Source: Bdellovibrionales bacterium
GTDB lineage: Bacteria > Bdellovibrionota > Bdellovibrionia > Bdellovibrionales > UBA1609
Assembly (NCBI GenBank): GCA_016716765.1
Contig: JADJVA010000020.1
Coordinates: forward strand, 372,001 to 436,000
Direction: 5' to 3'
DNA: 64,000 bases
A program made the position numbers and the translations under genes. Positions 1 to 9,369 of this stretch are shown here, piece after piece. The notes beneath the pieces were generated by a model that was not told the origin of the DNA, ran no database searches, and was given only the letters and a program-made list of their open reading frames with translations. Every line of letters begins with the position of its first letter. The first letter of the stretch is position 1.

Positions 1-324
1 TTCGGAGAATATCTCGATAACCCAAGTAAAGTGGAAGAAAGTCGATTGCGCTCAAACGTGGGATGTATCGTTGACCGAAAGATAGAACCTCTTCCGAAGG
101 ACTATTTCTACCGGGTCTTCAGTTCCCAGTTGGTAGTGAAAGCGGAATTCCAAGGAGCCCCTTCTATTGGCCCCTTCAAGGTTTACCCAGCCGTTTCAAA
201 CTATCTTTTGGATAAGAGGCTCAAATCATCTGCCCCCCCTATAGAAATCTACCAAAGCTTGCCTGACGGAAGTTTTCTGACCGAGTTCATTTTTGCCTTA
301 GATACGCTACCCAACGAAAAGTAG
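1..324 (+). CDS. GyrI-like effector-binding domain protein, 5' end outside window
   Basis: The frame is already open at base 1 and ends with TAG at 322-324, so only about 107 C-terminal residues are visible. A GTG at 31 lies inside the domain and is unlikely to be the real start. Patches such as GEYLDNP, LRSNVGCIV and the closing EFIFAL resemble the small-molecule-binding GyrI/AraC-effector fold, where the loop after 'LRS.VG' shapes the ligand pocket. Such domains occur alone, as GyrI-like proteins, or at the C-terminus of AraC/MerR regulators; which applies here cannot be told without the upstream part. The next gene starts 9 bases after the stop, so the two are probably cotranscribed. Confidence 0.75.
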   Translation, partial: FGEYLDNPSKVEESRLRSNVGCIVDRKIEPLPKDYFYRVFSSQLVVKAEFQGAPSIGPFKVYPAVSNYLLDKRLKSSAPPIEIYQSLPDGSFLTEFIFALDTLPNEK

Positions 325-333
325 GAGAATTTG

Positions 334-3117
334 ATGTTTCGCTTTGCTTGCCCATGTTCGCACGCGGCTATCGGCCTTTTGATCTTTTCTATCATTGGGT
401 GTTCAACTCACAAAACCAAAGAGGCCAGCGAGACTCCCAAGACCACTCAAGCAGACTTGGCCGAACCCAATCTCAGCCTCCAGGCAGCCATAAATCGCGC
501 GCAGCGTGTAAGTCAGGTCAGCTACAAACTTGAATTCTCCCTGCCCGAGCGAGAAACCGAGTTTAGCGGGAACAGTCAAATTCAATTCCATTTTTTACCT
601 GGAGCCGCCGAACCGCTGAGAATAGATTTTTACGATGGTAAAATCAAACAGCTGAGGGTCAACGACAGGCAAGTCAATCCTGATTACAACGGTCGAGAAC
701 TCTACATACCCTTGTCAACTTTGCGCGAAGGGGCGAATACCATAAGCATATCATTCACAAGATCTTACTCTCGGGATGGTCGTGGGTTGGCGAGATTCGA
801 AGATCCTGAAGACAGAAGAGTCTACACCTATTCAAATCTCGAACCCTATGATGCCAATCGGGTTTTTCCATGTTTTGACCAACCCGATCTCAAGGCGACT
901 TATGCCATGAGGGTCATTGCACCAAAGACATGGCAAGTTATCAGTTCAGTTCGTGAATCAAGCGTAAAGGAGGACTCACCCCATTCGAAACTCTGGATAT
1001 TCCCCGAAAGTGCGCGTTTTTCAACCTATGTTTGGTCTTTGCATGCCGGCCCCTACAAAGTCTGGACATCTTCAGCTGGAAATATTCCCTTGCGTCTCTT
1101 TGCCAGACAAAGTTTGGCTAAATATGTGAAGACAGAGGAATGGTTCCCGATCACTCAAAGGGGACTTTCTTTTTTTAGCAAATATTTTAACTATCCCTAT
1201 CCTTACGGCAAATATGACCAGTTGATCGTCCCCGAATTCAATGCAGGGGCCATGGAAAACGTCGGCGCCGTGACCTTCAACGAGAATTTTGTTCGGCGGG
1301 GACCTAAATCAGAGCGAGACAAGCTCGGATTGGCCGACACCATCCTCCATGAAATGGCACATATGTGGTTCGGCAACCTGGTGACCATGAAATGGTGGAA
1401 TGATCTGTGGCTAAATGAAAGCTTTGCGACCTATATGTCTTTTCTCGCTCTTTCTAAGGCCACAGAATTTGAACATCTCGCCTGGCGCACATTTCACGGA
1501 ACAAAGAGTTGGGCCTATTGGGAAGACCAGCTGGTAACCACTCATCCGATTGAAGCGCAAGTCCCGGACACTCGTCAGGCCTTTGCAAACTTTGACGGCA
1601 TTACCTACGGTAAGGGTGCGAGTGTTATCAAACAGATCTCATTTTTTATCGGTCCAGAGAAATTTCAGATGGGCGTCCAGAAATATTTTAGAAGACATGC
1701 AAATGGAAATACCGAGTTAAAAGATTTTATGAATTCGCTGCGTGAAGCCTACGGGACAGACCTGAGTGCGTGGCAAAGGGAATGGCTACAAACGGCATCG
1801 CTCAATACCGTTAAATCCACTCTCGTGTGCGACAAGAACAAAGTGAAAATGCTGCACATTGAGCAGTCAGCTCCAAGCGAATATCCCTATCTCAGAAGTC
1901 ACCGTTTCAAATTGGCCTTCTTTAACCCCAGATTGAATCCTAAATTGAACTCCGCCAAATCAGGTATTCAGGTTGATCAGAGTTTTTCAGTTTTACTGAA
2001 AGACAAGCAAATTGGGGTCCCCGAAGCAGTTGGTAAACCCTGTCCTCTCCTCGTCTATCCAAATCATGAAGATTATGGATACATGAAAATCAAACTGGAC
2101 GAGCGCAGCCTTGCTGAGCTTCCAAAACATATTCATGAAATCACAAATCCCTTTGATCGTCAGCTTTTTTGGAGCGCCCTCTGGGACATGGTTCGCGACG
2201 CCCATCTTAATTTGTACAAGTTTGCTGACCTTGCCATTGGAAATCTAGACAAAGAAAAGGATCCCGATACCCTGAGAGACATCGTGAGATATCTTCTCGG
2301 ACGAGGTTCAAATCAATCCTCGGTTCTCTATTATCTGCCAAATGCAAGCCTCAGCGAGAAAAAGCTGTACGATGCCTTTGCTCAAAAGATCGAAAGAGCG
2401 ATTTTGCGCCAACTTTTGATCGCTCATCCTTCTTCTGAGATTCAGAAAGTTTGGTTGGATAGCTTTATTCGATCTGTTCAAACGGAATTTGGCCTCTCAA
2501 AGTTAAAGGCACTTCTTGCAGGAGATTTGAAGCTCACCGGGCTCCCTATTGACCAAGACAAGCGATGGGACATCATCGAAGTGATCGCCTCACACAATTA
2601 CTCTGAGACACTTGATTTAATTGAAAAAGAATCCATCCGAGACCCTTCGTCTTCAGGAAAACAAAATAGGATGAATGCTCAGGCCGCAATTGCAAGCTGG
2701 GAGGCAAAACAGCCATGGCTCAATGAACTCACGAATAAAAGGAGTGAATACAGCTTTGATCAATTGCGAAACATCATTTCAAGTCTCTTCCCCCGCCACC
2801 AAGTCGCCCTCAGAGAGCTGTATGCAAAAGATTTTTATCAGAATCTGATTGTGATTTCAAAAGAACGGGATGGCTCCTTCGCAGAAGAATACGCTGCGCT
2901 AGCCCCAAGCGAATGCACGTCTCAGGAAACATCCAGAATCTCAGATTTTCTGAAAGCGCATGGTGCAGACCTTCATCCTTCCGTCGAGAAAACCTTGAAG
3001 ATTGCGCGGCAGGAAGACGATCGCTGCCGCAAGATACGCTCTCTCTTAAAGGATGAAAAACCAAGTTTGAATTCGGACTCTTTGACCCATTCCCCTGTTA
3101 AGCCTGCATCAAATTGA
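334..3117 (+). CDS. M1 family zinc aminopeptidase, predicted lipoprotein
   Basis: A 927-residue M1 (gluzincin) aminopeptidase that removes N-terminal residues from peptides. The N-terminus is a lipoprotein signal (hydrophobic ILIFSI-type core, lipobox IIGC near residue 24), so the enzyme should be anchored in the envelope rather than cytosolic like PepN. The exopeptidase motif GAMEN is at residues 305-309. The zinc site HEMAH is at 339-343, with the third ligand Glu362 in WLNES. After the catalytic and beta domains comes a long helical C-terminal region of the ERAP type. I chose the ATG at 334 over the TTG at 331 because AGGAG at 323-327 sits better before it. The 3' end overlaps the convergent aconitase gene by 20 bases. 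Family assignment is firm; the substrate is unknown, though a role in peptide scavenging fits. Confidence 0.93.
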   Translation: MFRFACPCSHAAIGLLIFSIIGCSTHKTKEASETPKTTQADLAEPNLSLQAAINRAQRVSQVSYKLEFSLPERETEFSGNSQIQFHFLPGAAEPLRIDFYDGKIKQLRVNDRQVNPDYNGRELYIPLSTLREGANTISISFTRSYSRDGRGLARFEDPEDRRVYTYSNLEPYDANRVFPCFDQPDLKATYAMRVIAPKTWQVISSVRESSVKEDSPHSKLWIFPESARFSTYVWSLHAGPYKVWTSSAGNIPLRLFARQSLAKYVKTEEWFPITQRGLSFFSKYFNYPYPYGKYDQLIVPEFNAGAMENVGAVTFNENFVRRGPKSERDKLGLADTILHEMAHMWFGNLVTMKWWNDLWLNESFATYMSFLALSKATEFEHLAWRTFHGTKSWAYWEDQLVTTHPIEAQVPDTRQAFANFDGITYGKGASVIKQISFFIGPEKFQMGVQKYFRRHANGNTELKDFMNSLREAYGTDLSAWQREWLQTASLNTVKSTLVCDKNKVKMLHIEQSAPSEYPYLRSHRFKLAFFNPRLNPKLNSAKSGIQVDQSFSVLLKDKQIGVPEAVGKPCPLLVYPNHEDYGYMKIKLDERSLAELPKHIHEITNPFDRQLFWSALWDMVRDAHLNLYKFADLAIGNLDKEKDPDTLRDIVRYLLGRGSNQSSVLYYLPNASLSEKKLYDAFAQKIERAILRQLLIAHPSSEIQKVWLDSFIRSVQTEFGLSKLKALLAGDLKLTGLPIDQDKRWDIIEVIASHNYSETLDLIEKESIRDPSSSGKQNRMNAQAAIASWEAKQPWLNELTNKRSEYSFDQLRNIISSLFPRHQVALRELYAKDFYQNLIVISKERDGSFAEEYAALAPSECTSQETSRISDFLKAHGADLHPSVEKTLKIARQEDDRCRKIRSLLKDEKPSLNSDSLTHSPVKPASN

Positions 3118-5356
3118 GTGCAGATCCGGCCTTAAACCATTTGATCTGCTCTGAATTAAAGGAGTGCTTGAGTTCAATCGAGTCTTTTTTTCCGTCCTGG
3201 TGAACCACTTCAAGCTGAAGATTTTTCCCAGGGGCAAAACTGGTAAGCCCAGTGATCGCAAACCGGTCCTGCTCCTGTATTTTATCGTAATCAGCTGGAT
3301 TTGAGAAAGTGAGAGCCAACATCCCTTGCTTTTTTAAATTCGTTTCGTGAATTCGTGCAAAGCTCTTTACAATGACCGCGAGCCCTCCCAAATGCCGAGG
3401 AGACATGGCTGCATGCTCACGGCTTGAACCCTCCCCGTAGTTCTCATCTCCAATGATAATCCAGTGACTTCCCTTTTCCTTATATGCTCGGGCTATTTTC
3501 GCGAACTCAAGATTTTCCTCTCCCGTAAAAACATTTTTCCCTTTTCCAATCGCACCACCAAAAGAATTGGTTGCTCCTAGCAGAAGATTGTCTGAAATAT
3601 TATCGAGGTGACCTCGATATTTCAGCCAAGGCCCCGCTGGGCTGATATGATCAGTCGTGCATTTCCCCTTCGCTTTTGCAAGCAGGAGCAATCCTTCCAA
3701 ATTCTTGCCACTCCAAGGGGCAAAAGGCTGCAGGAGTTGTAGCCTATCTGATTTTGGAGAGACCTTTACTTCAATTCCTTTGCCGCGCGGCTTTTGGTAA
3801 CCCTCCGTATCGGCAACAAAGCCCTTGGACGGAAGTTCTGGTGCCTCAGGCGGGCTCAGTTTAATCTTCTTTCCCGAAGGAGTCTCCAATTCATCTGTTG
3901 CAGGATTAAAATCCAAACGACCCGCAAGTCCCATTGCCATAACGATCTCAGGACTTCCAATAAAGGATAGAGTCTCAGGATTTGAGTCATTACGAGCGCG
4001 AAAATTACGATTAAAGCTTGAAACGATCGTGTTGGGTGTACCCATTTTAACATCTTCTCGCTTCCACTGCCCGATACAAGGACCACAGGCATTGGCCAAG
4101 ACAGTGGCTCCGGCGGATTCCAGAACTTCCATCTGTCCGTCTCGCTCAATCGTATTTTTTATCAAGGTTGAACCCGGAGTCACGAGGAAGGGCTGCTTCA
4201 TTTTTACACCTGCGGCCAAGGCCTGGCGAGCAACAAAAGTAGCCCGTCCAATGTCCTCATACGAAGAGTTGGTACAGGAACCAATGAGTGCGGCCGAAAG
4301 ACTTGTTGGCCAGCCATTCTTTTTTGCCTGTTCCTTTAACGTGCTCACGGGATGGGCCGCATCGGGTGAATGTGGACCCACAAGGTGAGGCTCCAGCTTC
4401 GACAAATCAATTTCAATTATTTCGTCATAATACTTTTCAAGATTCTTTGAAACCTCTGGATCTGCCGTCAAAATATCAGGATTCTGATCAGCGAGATCTG
4501 ATAGCTCTTTTCGTCCAGTTATTTTTAAGTAGGCAGCCATACGTAAATCATAAGGAAAAACTGAACACGTCGCGCCCAACTCAGCTCCCATGTTAGCTAT
4601 TGTTCCCTTTCCCGTGCAACTGATTGACTGACAACCCTCGCCAAAATACTCAATCACTTTGTTCGTCCCACCCTTCACGGTCAGAATGCCGAGAAGTTTG
4701 AGAATAACATCCTTGGCCGAAGTCCACCCTGAGAGCTTTCCCTTCAAGTGAACTCCAACAATCCCAGGATTTTTCACTTCCCAAGCCAAGCCTGCCATCA
4801 CATCAGAGGCATCAGCTCCGCCAACTCCAACAGCCACCATGCCCAAGCCACCTGCGTTCGGAGTGTGAGAATCTGTTCCAACCATCATGCCGCCCGGGAA
4901 AGCATAGTTTTCGAGAACCACCTGATGGATAATTCCAGCTCCCGGCTTCCAAAATCCCAAGTTGTATCGAGAAGACACTGTCGCCAAGAAATCATAAACC
5001 TCTTCGTTCTCACCCATCGCGGTCTTCATATCTCGATCTAACCCGTACTGGGCACGGATGAGATGATCGCAATGAACTGTCGTTGGAACGGCCGCTTCAT
5101 CTCTTCCTGCTAGCATGAATTGCAAAAGCGCCATCTGGGCTGTCGCATCCTGCATCGCCACTCGATCGGGATTCAGCAATAAAAAACTCTCACCTCTCGC
5201 AAGATCCTGCGACTCTGGGTCCTGCAAATGTCCAAAAATAATCTTCTCAGTTAGAGTAAGAGGCCGGCCCAATCGCTTGCGAACTACCGCCAGTTTTTTG
5301 CGTGTGGTCTCGTAAACCTTCTTTACCAATTCCGGAGTTGTTTCGATCATCGCCAT
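3098..5356 (-). CDS. acn: Aconitate hydratase, mitochondrial type
   Basis: A TCA-cycle [4Fe-4S] enzyme interconverting citrate and isocitrate. At 752 residues it has the length of mitochondrial aconitase rather than the ~890-residue AcnA or ~865-residue AcnB. Cluster ligands are visible as Cys361 in GSCTNSS and Cys424/Cys427 in ACGPCIG. The substrate-binding blocks HCDHL, GTDSHTPN and the C-terminal swivel motif GEGSSREHAA are all present. The start ATG is at 5356, with GGAGA ten bases upstream; an ATG two codons further in is a poorer alternative. It is transcribed alone toward the aminopeptidase. The region upstream (5357-5497) has a short direct repeat ATACGTAAGA but no convincing promoter. 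This assignment is very secure. Confidence 0.97.
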   Translation of the reverse strand: MAMIETTPELVKKVYETTRKKLAVVRKRLGRPLTLTEKIIFGHLQDPESQDLARGESFLLLNPDRVAMQDATAQMALLQFMLAGRDEAAVPTTVHCDHLIRAQYGLDRDMKTAMGENEEVYDFLATVSSRYNLGFWKPGAGIIHQVVLENYAFPGGMMVGTDSHTPNAGGLGMVAVGVGGADASDVMAGLAWEVKNPGIVGVHLKGKLSGWTSAKDVILKLLGILTVKGGTNKVIEYFGEGCQSISCTGKGTIANMGAELGATCSVFPYDLRMAAYLKITGRKELSDLADQNPDILTADPEVSKNLEKYYDEIIEIDLSKLEPHLVGPHSPDAAHPVSTLKEQAKKNGWPTSLSAALIGSCTNSSYEDIGRATFVARQALAAGVKMKQPFLVTPGSTLIKNTIERDGQMEVLESAGATVLANACGPCIGQWKREDVKMGTPNTIVSSFNRNFRARNDSNPETLSFIGSPEIVMAMGLAGRLDFNPATDELETPSGKKIKLSPPEAPELPSKGFVADTEGYQKPRGKGIEVKVSPKSDRLQLLQPFAPWSGKNLEGLLLLAKAKGKCTTDHISPAGPWLKYRGHLDNISDNLLLGATNSFGGAIGKGKNVFTGEENLEFAKIARAYKEKGSHWIIIGDENYGEGSSREHAAMSPRHLGGLAVIVKSFARIHETNLKKQGMLALTFSNPADYDKIQEQDRFAITGLTSFAPGKNLQLEVVHQDGKKDSIELKHSFNSEQIKWFKAGSALNLMQA

Positions 5357-5497
5357 AGGTGAATGTCTCCATGTTAAGTTTCAATCGAATATCTTCATAC
5401 GTAAGAACCATTATACGTAAGATCCATTTTGAATCTTCTCAAGAATAATCTTTTCTGGCATCAACGGATCCTTCGGATTAACCGCAAACAGAGCTTG

Positions 5498-6577
5498 CTA
5501 CTCACAACATTTCTTTTCCCTTGTCAGCCAGTTCAAGATTTTAACTAGTTTCTTGTTTCTCGGAGCTAAAAAGAAAGGATCATTTTGAAGCACGTCTCTG
5601 GCCTTCTTCAAAGATCTCGCTTCGCTCGCATCGTTCTCCTTCACATCATAGCAGTCCAGATCATATTTCTCTACGTCCTCAGGTAGAACTCCAAGAAACC
5701 TTACATCTGGAGCCGAAAAGTCAGAGTTTCGAATCAAGCTCGCCGCAGAACCTGCCTTTAATGTACGAAAAATATTTTGCAATGTGTAGGCGTCAAGATC
5801 TCCAAAAAAATAGATTGGTATCTTCAATTGATCTTGGATGGCTTTGACCCAGCCACGAACGCCATTGCTGGGAACACCTTGCGCACCCACAACAATACAG
5901 TTGTTTCGCTTTGTGAATCCGTTCGAAACCAAAGTATTGGCTGTGCCCTCAGATTCTATCACCAAACAAAAATCAATCTTGCCCTTCCCTTTCAATTTAA
6001 AAGTCTGTGGACGATTCTTCGGCTGGAAGGGAGTTGTTCCAAGACTGCCGAGCTCAATCACGGCCTTTCCTCCGTCGGAAAGGGTTTCGGTAACGACCAA
6101 CTGCTTCGAATAGGTCTGGCCACCACGGTCATTGGCATAGCAGTTCATTTCTTCGCGGTAGACTTCAAGCATATCGCAAATGAAGTCAATAATTGCATCG
6201 CTCTCGATCTGATCAGCGAAGTCAAGAGGCTTTAAGAAGGCATCTGACTTCACGCTACCTTTAGCCATATAGTAAAGTTCGCGCTTAGTATTGACCGCTC
6301 CACTCTTAATATTGCCAAGGAGGATCTCAAGCAAAAATATCGTTCGCGCCATTTTTTGAACCGAGGACACATTGAGCTCGGTTTTTACTTTTTTGTCTCC
6401 CGGTGTGAGAAAGCCAACCTTGGGATTATAAAGCGAGTTATCAAGTGCACACTTGACAGCCTCCAACACTGGCCTCCGTGAATTCTCCAGTTCTTTTAGC
6501 ATCTGATCACAGAGCACCTTTGCCTCTTTATTAATATCCCTATCAAACTCCCGTATCTGAATTCGAGTCCCAGCCAT
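5498..6577 (-). CDS. top6A: DNA topoisomerase VI subunit A (Spo11-like)
   Basis: Catalytic subunit of a type IIB topoisomerase that makes ATP-dependent double-strand breaks to relax or decatenate DNA. The 359 residues begin with a winged-helix (5Y-CAP) domain carrying the signature TKRELYYMAKG, whose Tyr102/Tyr103 pair includes the DNA-linking tyrosine. The Toprim domain follows, with its Glu in CLVIESEG and the metal-binding acidic pair in FFGDLDAYTLQ. It starts 12 bases after the subunit B stop with GGAG six bases before the ATG, so the two are translated as an operon. Topoisomerase VI is typical of archaea and plants and only scattered in bacteria, so horizontal origin or ancient retention is possible. 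The C-terminus (KKCCE) is ordinary coding sequence up to TAG. An Spo11 paralogue unrelated to TopoVI is ruled out by the adjacent B subunit. Confidence 0.93.
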   Translation of the reverse strand: MAGTRIQIREFDRDINKEAKVLCDQMLKELENSRRPVLEAVKCALDNSLYNPKVGFLTPGDKKVKTELNVSSVQKMARTIFLLEILLGNIKSGAVNTKRELYYMAKGSVKSDAFLKPLDFADQIESDAIIDFICDMLEVYREEMNCYANDRGGQTYSKQLVVTETLSDGGKAVIELGSLGTTPFQPKNRPQTFKLKGKGKIDFCLVIESEGTANTLVSNGFTKRNNCIVVGAQGVPSNGVRGWVKAIQDQLKIPIYFFGDLDAYTLQNIFRTLKAGSAASLIRNSDFSAPDVRFLGVLPEDVEKYDLDCYDVKENDASEARSLKKARDVLQNDPFFLAPRNKKLVKILNWLTREKKCCE

Positions 6578-6589
6578 AATTACTCCGTC

Positions 6590-8434
6590 CTACTTTTTTT
6601 TCGCAGGTTCAGCCTTTATTTTAGTTGTCGCCACTTTTTTAGAGGTCGAAGATCTTGCCTTTGCGGCCTTCTTTGTCGTTCCCCTTTGTTTTGCCTTAAA
6701 GTCACCGACGTCTTCAGAAGAAGAATCCACCTCCATTTCTTCCTCAAAAAACTCTTCCCCTGTGTCTCCATCCTCACCAGTTTCGCCAGCCTCTTCGCCT
6801 AATCCCAAACGATGAGCCTGCTTCGCTTTGAGCACCGAAAGCTTTCTTTCTGCAACTGCCAATTCGCTCTCTGCCACATCCGCGTCTCGCCCAAGAAGTT
6901 TCTGAAGTCCTTCTTGAGCGTTCTTCTTTCGCTGCTGACTCGCTCCACTGATTCGCACCAATCCGTCCACAAGAATAGGTCCGAACTTTTCAATATGCAG
7001 AATCTTTCTCTCTAGATCGGCCGCTTTGTCTTCAGCTCGAATGTGGCGGGAAAGCTTTTGCCCCGCCTGCATCAATGTCCTTCGAATTTCCTCAACAAGT
7101 TCATCGCTTGCATCAATTGTCTCTTTGGAAGCGTTCTTAAATTTGATAAATGGTGAAGTCACGCTCACGGCAAAAACAAAGGATCCAAGCGGCAGAGAAT
7201 TCTTTGCCTGCTGAAGGCCGTAGGCTCTCCAATTCACCGATTCGACCGCTTTAGTTATCGCGCAGGCTGCTTTGTCAAACTGCAGAGGCACTCGATTGGC
7301 AAATCTCAGGAGTTGAATCATAGAATCGTTGGCATCAGAGGGTTTATTCAGGAAACGGGCGATAGCGACTTCAACTACCGTCGGCTTAAAATCACATATT
7401 CTCGGTTTTCGGGTGACAACACTAAAAAAATCAACATCACCCAATCGATGAATACTTTTTGACAATCCCTCTTCTCCAACCGTCAACACGGATTTTGTCG
7501 AGGGGCTGACCAATTCAGTGTTCTGGACGACTTGAAAAACCTTTTTGAATTCATCTTCCTTGAAGGAACCAAGTCCGGAACTCAAAAGTCCTTTGGGCAA
7601 ACCATTTTTTACGAAATCCTTGATCGTCGCGTCAGTCACCCGAGAAAAGCCCTTTCTCAGAAAATTATCCAATGAGATACGTCCGTAAAGATGAGCATGA
7701 GTAATGAACTCGCCTAACTTCATGGTGTGCGGATGAGGCAAAGTTGCCGCTGGTATGTGGGGCACTTCATCGGACACTCGAACCACATCAACCAAGTCGT
7801 TCTCCAACAACTTGTAGTGAAGAGTCATATGTGGGTTGACCAGTGTTGTCCCATCAAGGTAGGTGATCACTCCACCATCTCCATTGAGCTGAACACGCCC
7901 ATCAATTCGAAACTCAACTCGAGTCCCATGCGGCCTATCCCAATCAATCGTCTCTTTGTTCTTCACAATCCCTTTGTTACCCTTTATATCAACGTCGATC
8001 TGGGCTTTGGTTGCCTTGCGCATCTTTGCCGTTTTGCTGATGACCTGTACTCCTGCCGCATTCGTCAGCTGAGCCCAAGTCGTTGCAGCGGATATTCCAA
8101 TTCCCTGTTGGCCACGAGAACATTGTCCCCTGCCAAATTTTGAAGAAGCGAGATATTCTCCAAAAACCTTGGCAAGATCTTCAGATTCAATTCCAGGTCC
8201 ATTGTCTTCGACAATGATTTCAATTAAATCAGATGTCTTTGAAGAGCCCTTATCGAGCCGATGAATAAAAACACTGAGTTCAGGGGGGATCCCCGCCTCT
8301 TCACAGGCGTCCAGGGCATTGTCGACAGCCTCTTTCAGGGTGGTTAAAACAGCTTTGGTTGGCGACGAAAAACCCACCTGCTGAAGATTTTTCGCAAAAT
8401 ATTCTGCGGTGCTACTTGTTGTGATCTTTGACAC
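6590..8434 (-). CDS. top6B: DNA topoisomerase VI subunit B (GHKL ATPase)
   Basis: The ATPase/transducer partner of the A subunit. The GHKL N-box is EAVDNALDACEEAG; the other ATP-site blocks are VEDNGPGI, the lid GQQGIGISA, and GTRVEF. A helix-two-turn-helix and a transducer domain follow. The last ~65 residues are an acidic then lysine/alanine-rich tail (EEFFEEEMEVD, later KKAAKARSS) not needed for the core fold, perhaps a DNA-binding extension. I place the start at the GTG at 8434 because AAGGAAG lies seven bases upstream; a TTG at 8461 would add nine residues but has no well-spaced ribosome site. The protein is then 614 residues. The first gene of the operon, it lies 135 bases downstream of the broken HNH gene. 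Confidence 0.93.
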   Translation of the reverse strand: MSKITTSSTAEYFAKNLQQVGFSSPTKAVLTTLKEAVDNALDACEEAGIPPELSVFIHRLDKGSSKTSDLIEIIVEDNGPGIESEDLAKVFGEYLASSKFGRGQCSRGQQGIGISAATTWAQLTNAAGVQVISKTAKMRKATKAQIDVDIKGNKGIVKNKETIDWDRPHGTRVEFRIDGRVQLNGDGGVITYLDGTTLVNPHMTLHYKLLENDLVDVVRVSDEVPHIPAATLPHPHTMKLGEFITHAHLYGRISLDNFLRKGFSRVTDATIKDFVKNGLPKGLLSSGLGSFKEDEFKKVFQVVQNTELVSPSTKSVLTVGEEGLSKSIHRLGDVDFFSVVTRKPRICDFKPTVVEVAIARFLNKPSDANDSMIQLLRFANRVPLQFDKAACAITKAVESVNWRAYGLQQAKNSLPLGSFVFAVSVTSPFIKFKNASKETIDASDELVEEIRRTLMQAGQKLSRHIRAEDKAADLERKILHIEKFGPILVDGLVRISGASQQRKKNAQEGLQKLLGRDADVAESELAVAERKLSVLKAKQAHRLGLGEEAGETGEDGDTGEEFFEEEMEVDSSSEDVGDFKAKQRGTTKKAAKARSSTSKKVATTKIKAEPAKKK

Positions 8435-8569
8435 TGGCAATCTTCCTTTGGTTCGTAACAAGGAAAAAGTAACTTCTTCCCAGAACTACTTTAAGGGGAA
8501 AAGCCTGGTCATTTGCAAGGATAAAAAAACAATAGCCCCGCATTCATCGCGCAACGCAAAGCCAAAACC

Positions 8570-8880
8570 CTATTCCCCGGCGGGCTGTAACTCATTTTTT
8601 CGCACGAAATGCTCCCCGTGCAAATGATATTTTTTATCTTGATTGCACTGAAAGCAGGCGACGACAACATTTTTCTGGTGGTCATGCCTCCTCGCACAAT
8701 GGGAACTTTATGATCCATGGTCAGCTGTCGCGGAACAAATGCCTGCTCACAGTAATAACAGCGGCCTCGGCCAATTTGCTGGCGCCACCATTGACTCTGG
8801 CGTAAATCGCGAGCCTTGGCACGTTCACGTTTTTGATGGGCCTCATCGGCCGGAGTGAAAAAAAAATCCACAGCCCCCAT
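8570..8880 (-). pseudogene. HNH endonuclease, frameshifted at a T5 run
   Basis: The N-terminal two thirds read as an HNH nuclease: GRCYYCEQAF gives the first zinc-binding Cys pair, then TMDHKVPIVRGG holds the catalytic histidine. At the T5 run 8670-8674 (A5 on the coding strand) the frame breaks. In the next frame the family's remaining motif continues exactly: NVVVACFQCNQDKKYH with the second CxxC, running to TAG at 8570-8572. Restoring one A gives a complete 103-residue protein. Read without correction, the gene continues in the wrong frame to about 8509. The ATG at 8880 is followed by a run of nine coding-strand T's, another slippery site. Either a decayed gene or a sequence error. A small free-standing HNH protein of this sort is common and its role is usually unknown. 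Confidence 0.8.
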
Positions 8881-8899
8881 CTACCACATTAATTGACTC

Positions 8900-8928
8900 T
8901 TACCCAGAACTATTGCGCTACGTATAAT
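8900..8928 (+). promoter_or_regulatory. Possible sigma-70 promoter upstream of bolA-grxD
   Basis: A perfect TATAAT at 8923-8928 has a weak -35 (TTACCC, 8900-8905) at 17 bases. A better -35, TTGACT at 8893-8898, is 24 bases away and too far. It lies about 200 bases before the bolA start. The remaining 8929-9110 shows only a doubled TTGACGC (about 9077-9090) and no gene. Confidence 0.3.
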
Positions 8929-9124
8929 GAGAGGGCCAAAAAAGTTAATTCCCCAAGGCTGTCCAGCTCACACCTTCTGCAAAATACTGATCTTTAGGGA
9001 CAAATTCGGTGAAATTCTCAGGACCGCCTTGTCAAAAAGGATAGAAGAGGGTTAAATGCAGGCTTTCTTGGCACATTGACGCGTTGACGCATTAACAAAT
9101 CGCGGCCGCAGGAGGACCAAAGCC

Positions 9125-9355
9125 ATGACACTGGAGCAGATCGAGACACGTATTCGCCAGGCTTTCCCTGATGCCGACGTTGCCGTCTTTGACCTGACGG
9201 GCGGGGGTGACCACTGGGAGGTTCGCGTGGCTTCCTCTAGCTTTTCCGGCAAAACTCGAATCCGTCAGCACCAATCTATTATGGATCTCTTTGCACAGGA
9301 ATTAAAATCAAATGAAGTTCACGCCCTTTCTATTAAAACTTTGATTAAAACCTAA
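9125..9355 (+). CDS. BolA family protein
   Basis: A 76-residue BolA-fold protein. The middle GGGDHWEVRVASSSFSGK and the C-terminal HALSIKTL match the conserved BolA surface that binds a glutaredoxin-held [2Fe-2S] cluster. The length is that of the short IbaG/BolA2 type, without the N-terminal extension of E. coli BolA. A strong AGGAGG at 9110-9115 lies nine bases before the ATG. A CGFS monothiol glutaredoxin follows 14 bases downstream, the classical BolA partner, so the pair probably traffics or senses Fe-S clusters in the cytosol. Whether it also controls cell shape, as in E. coli, cannot be told. Confidence 0.9.
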   Translation: MTLEQIETRIRQAFPDADVAVFDLTGGGDHWEVRVASSSFSGKTRIRQHQSIMDLFAQELKSNEVHALSIKTLIKT

Positions 9356-9369
9356 ACGGAGAACTAGAG

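Noticed and set aside
3825..4388. Long rightward ORF inside aconitase
   Set aside because: Opposite-strand shadow; the aconitase reading has all cluster ligands and family blocks.
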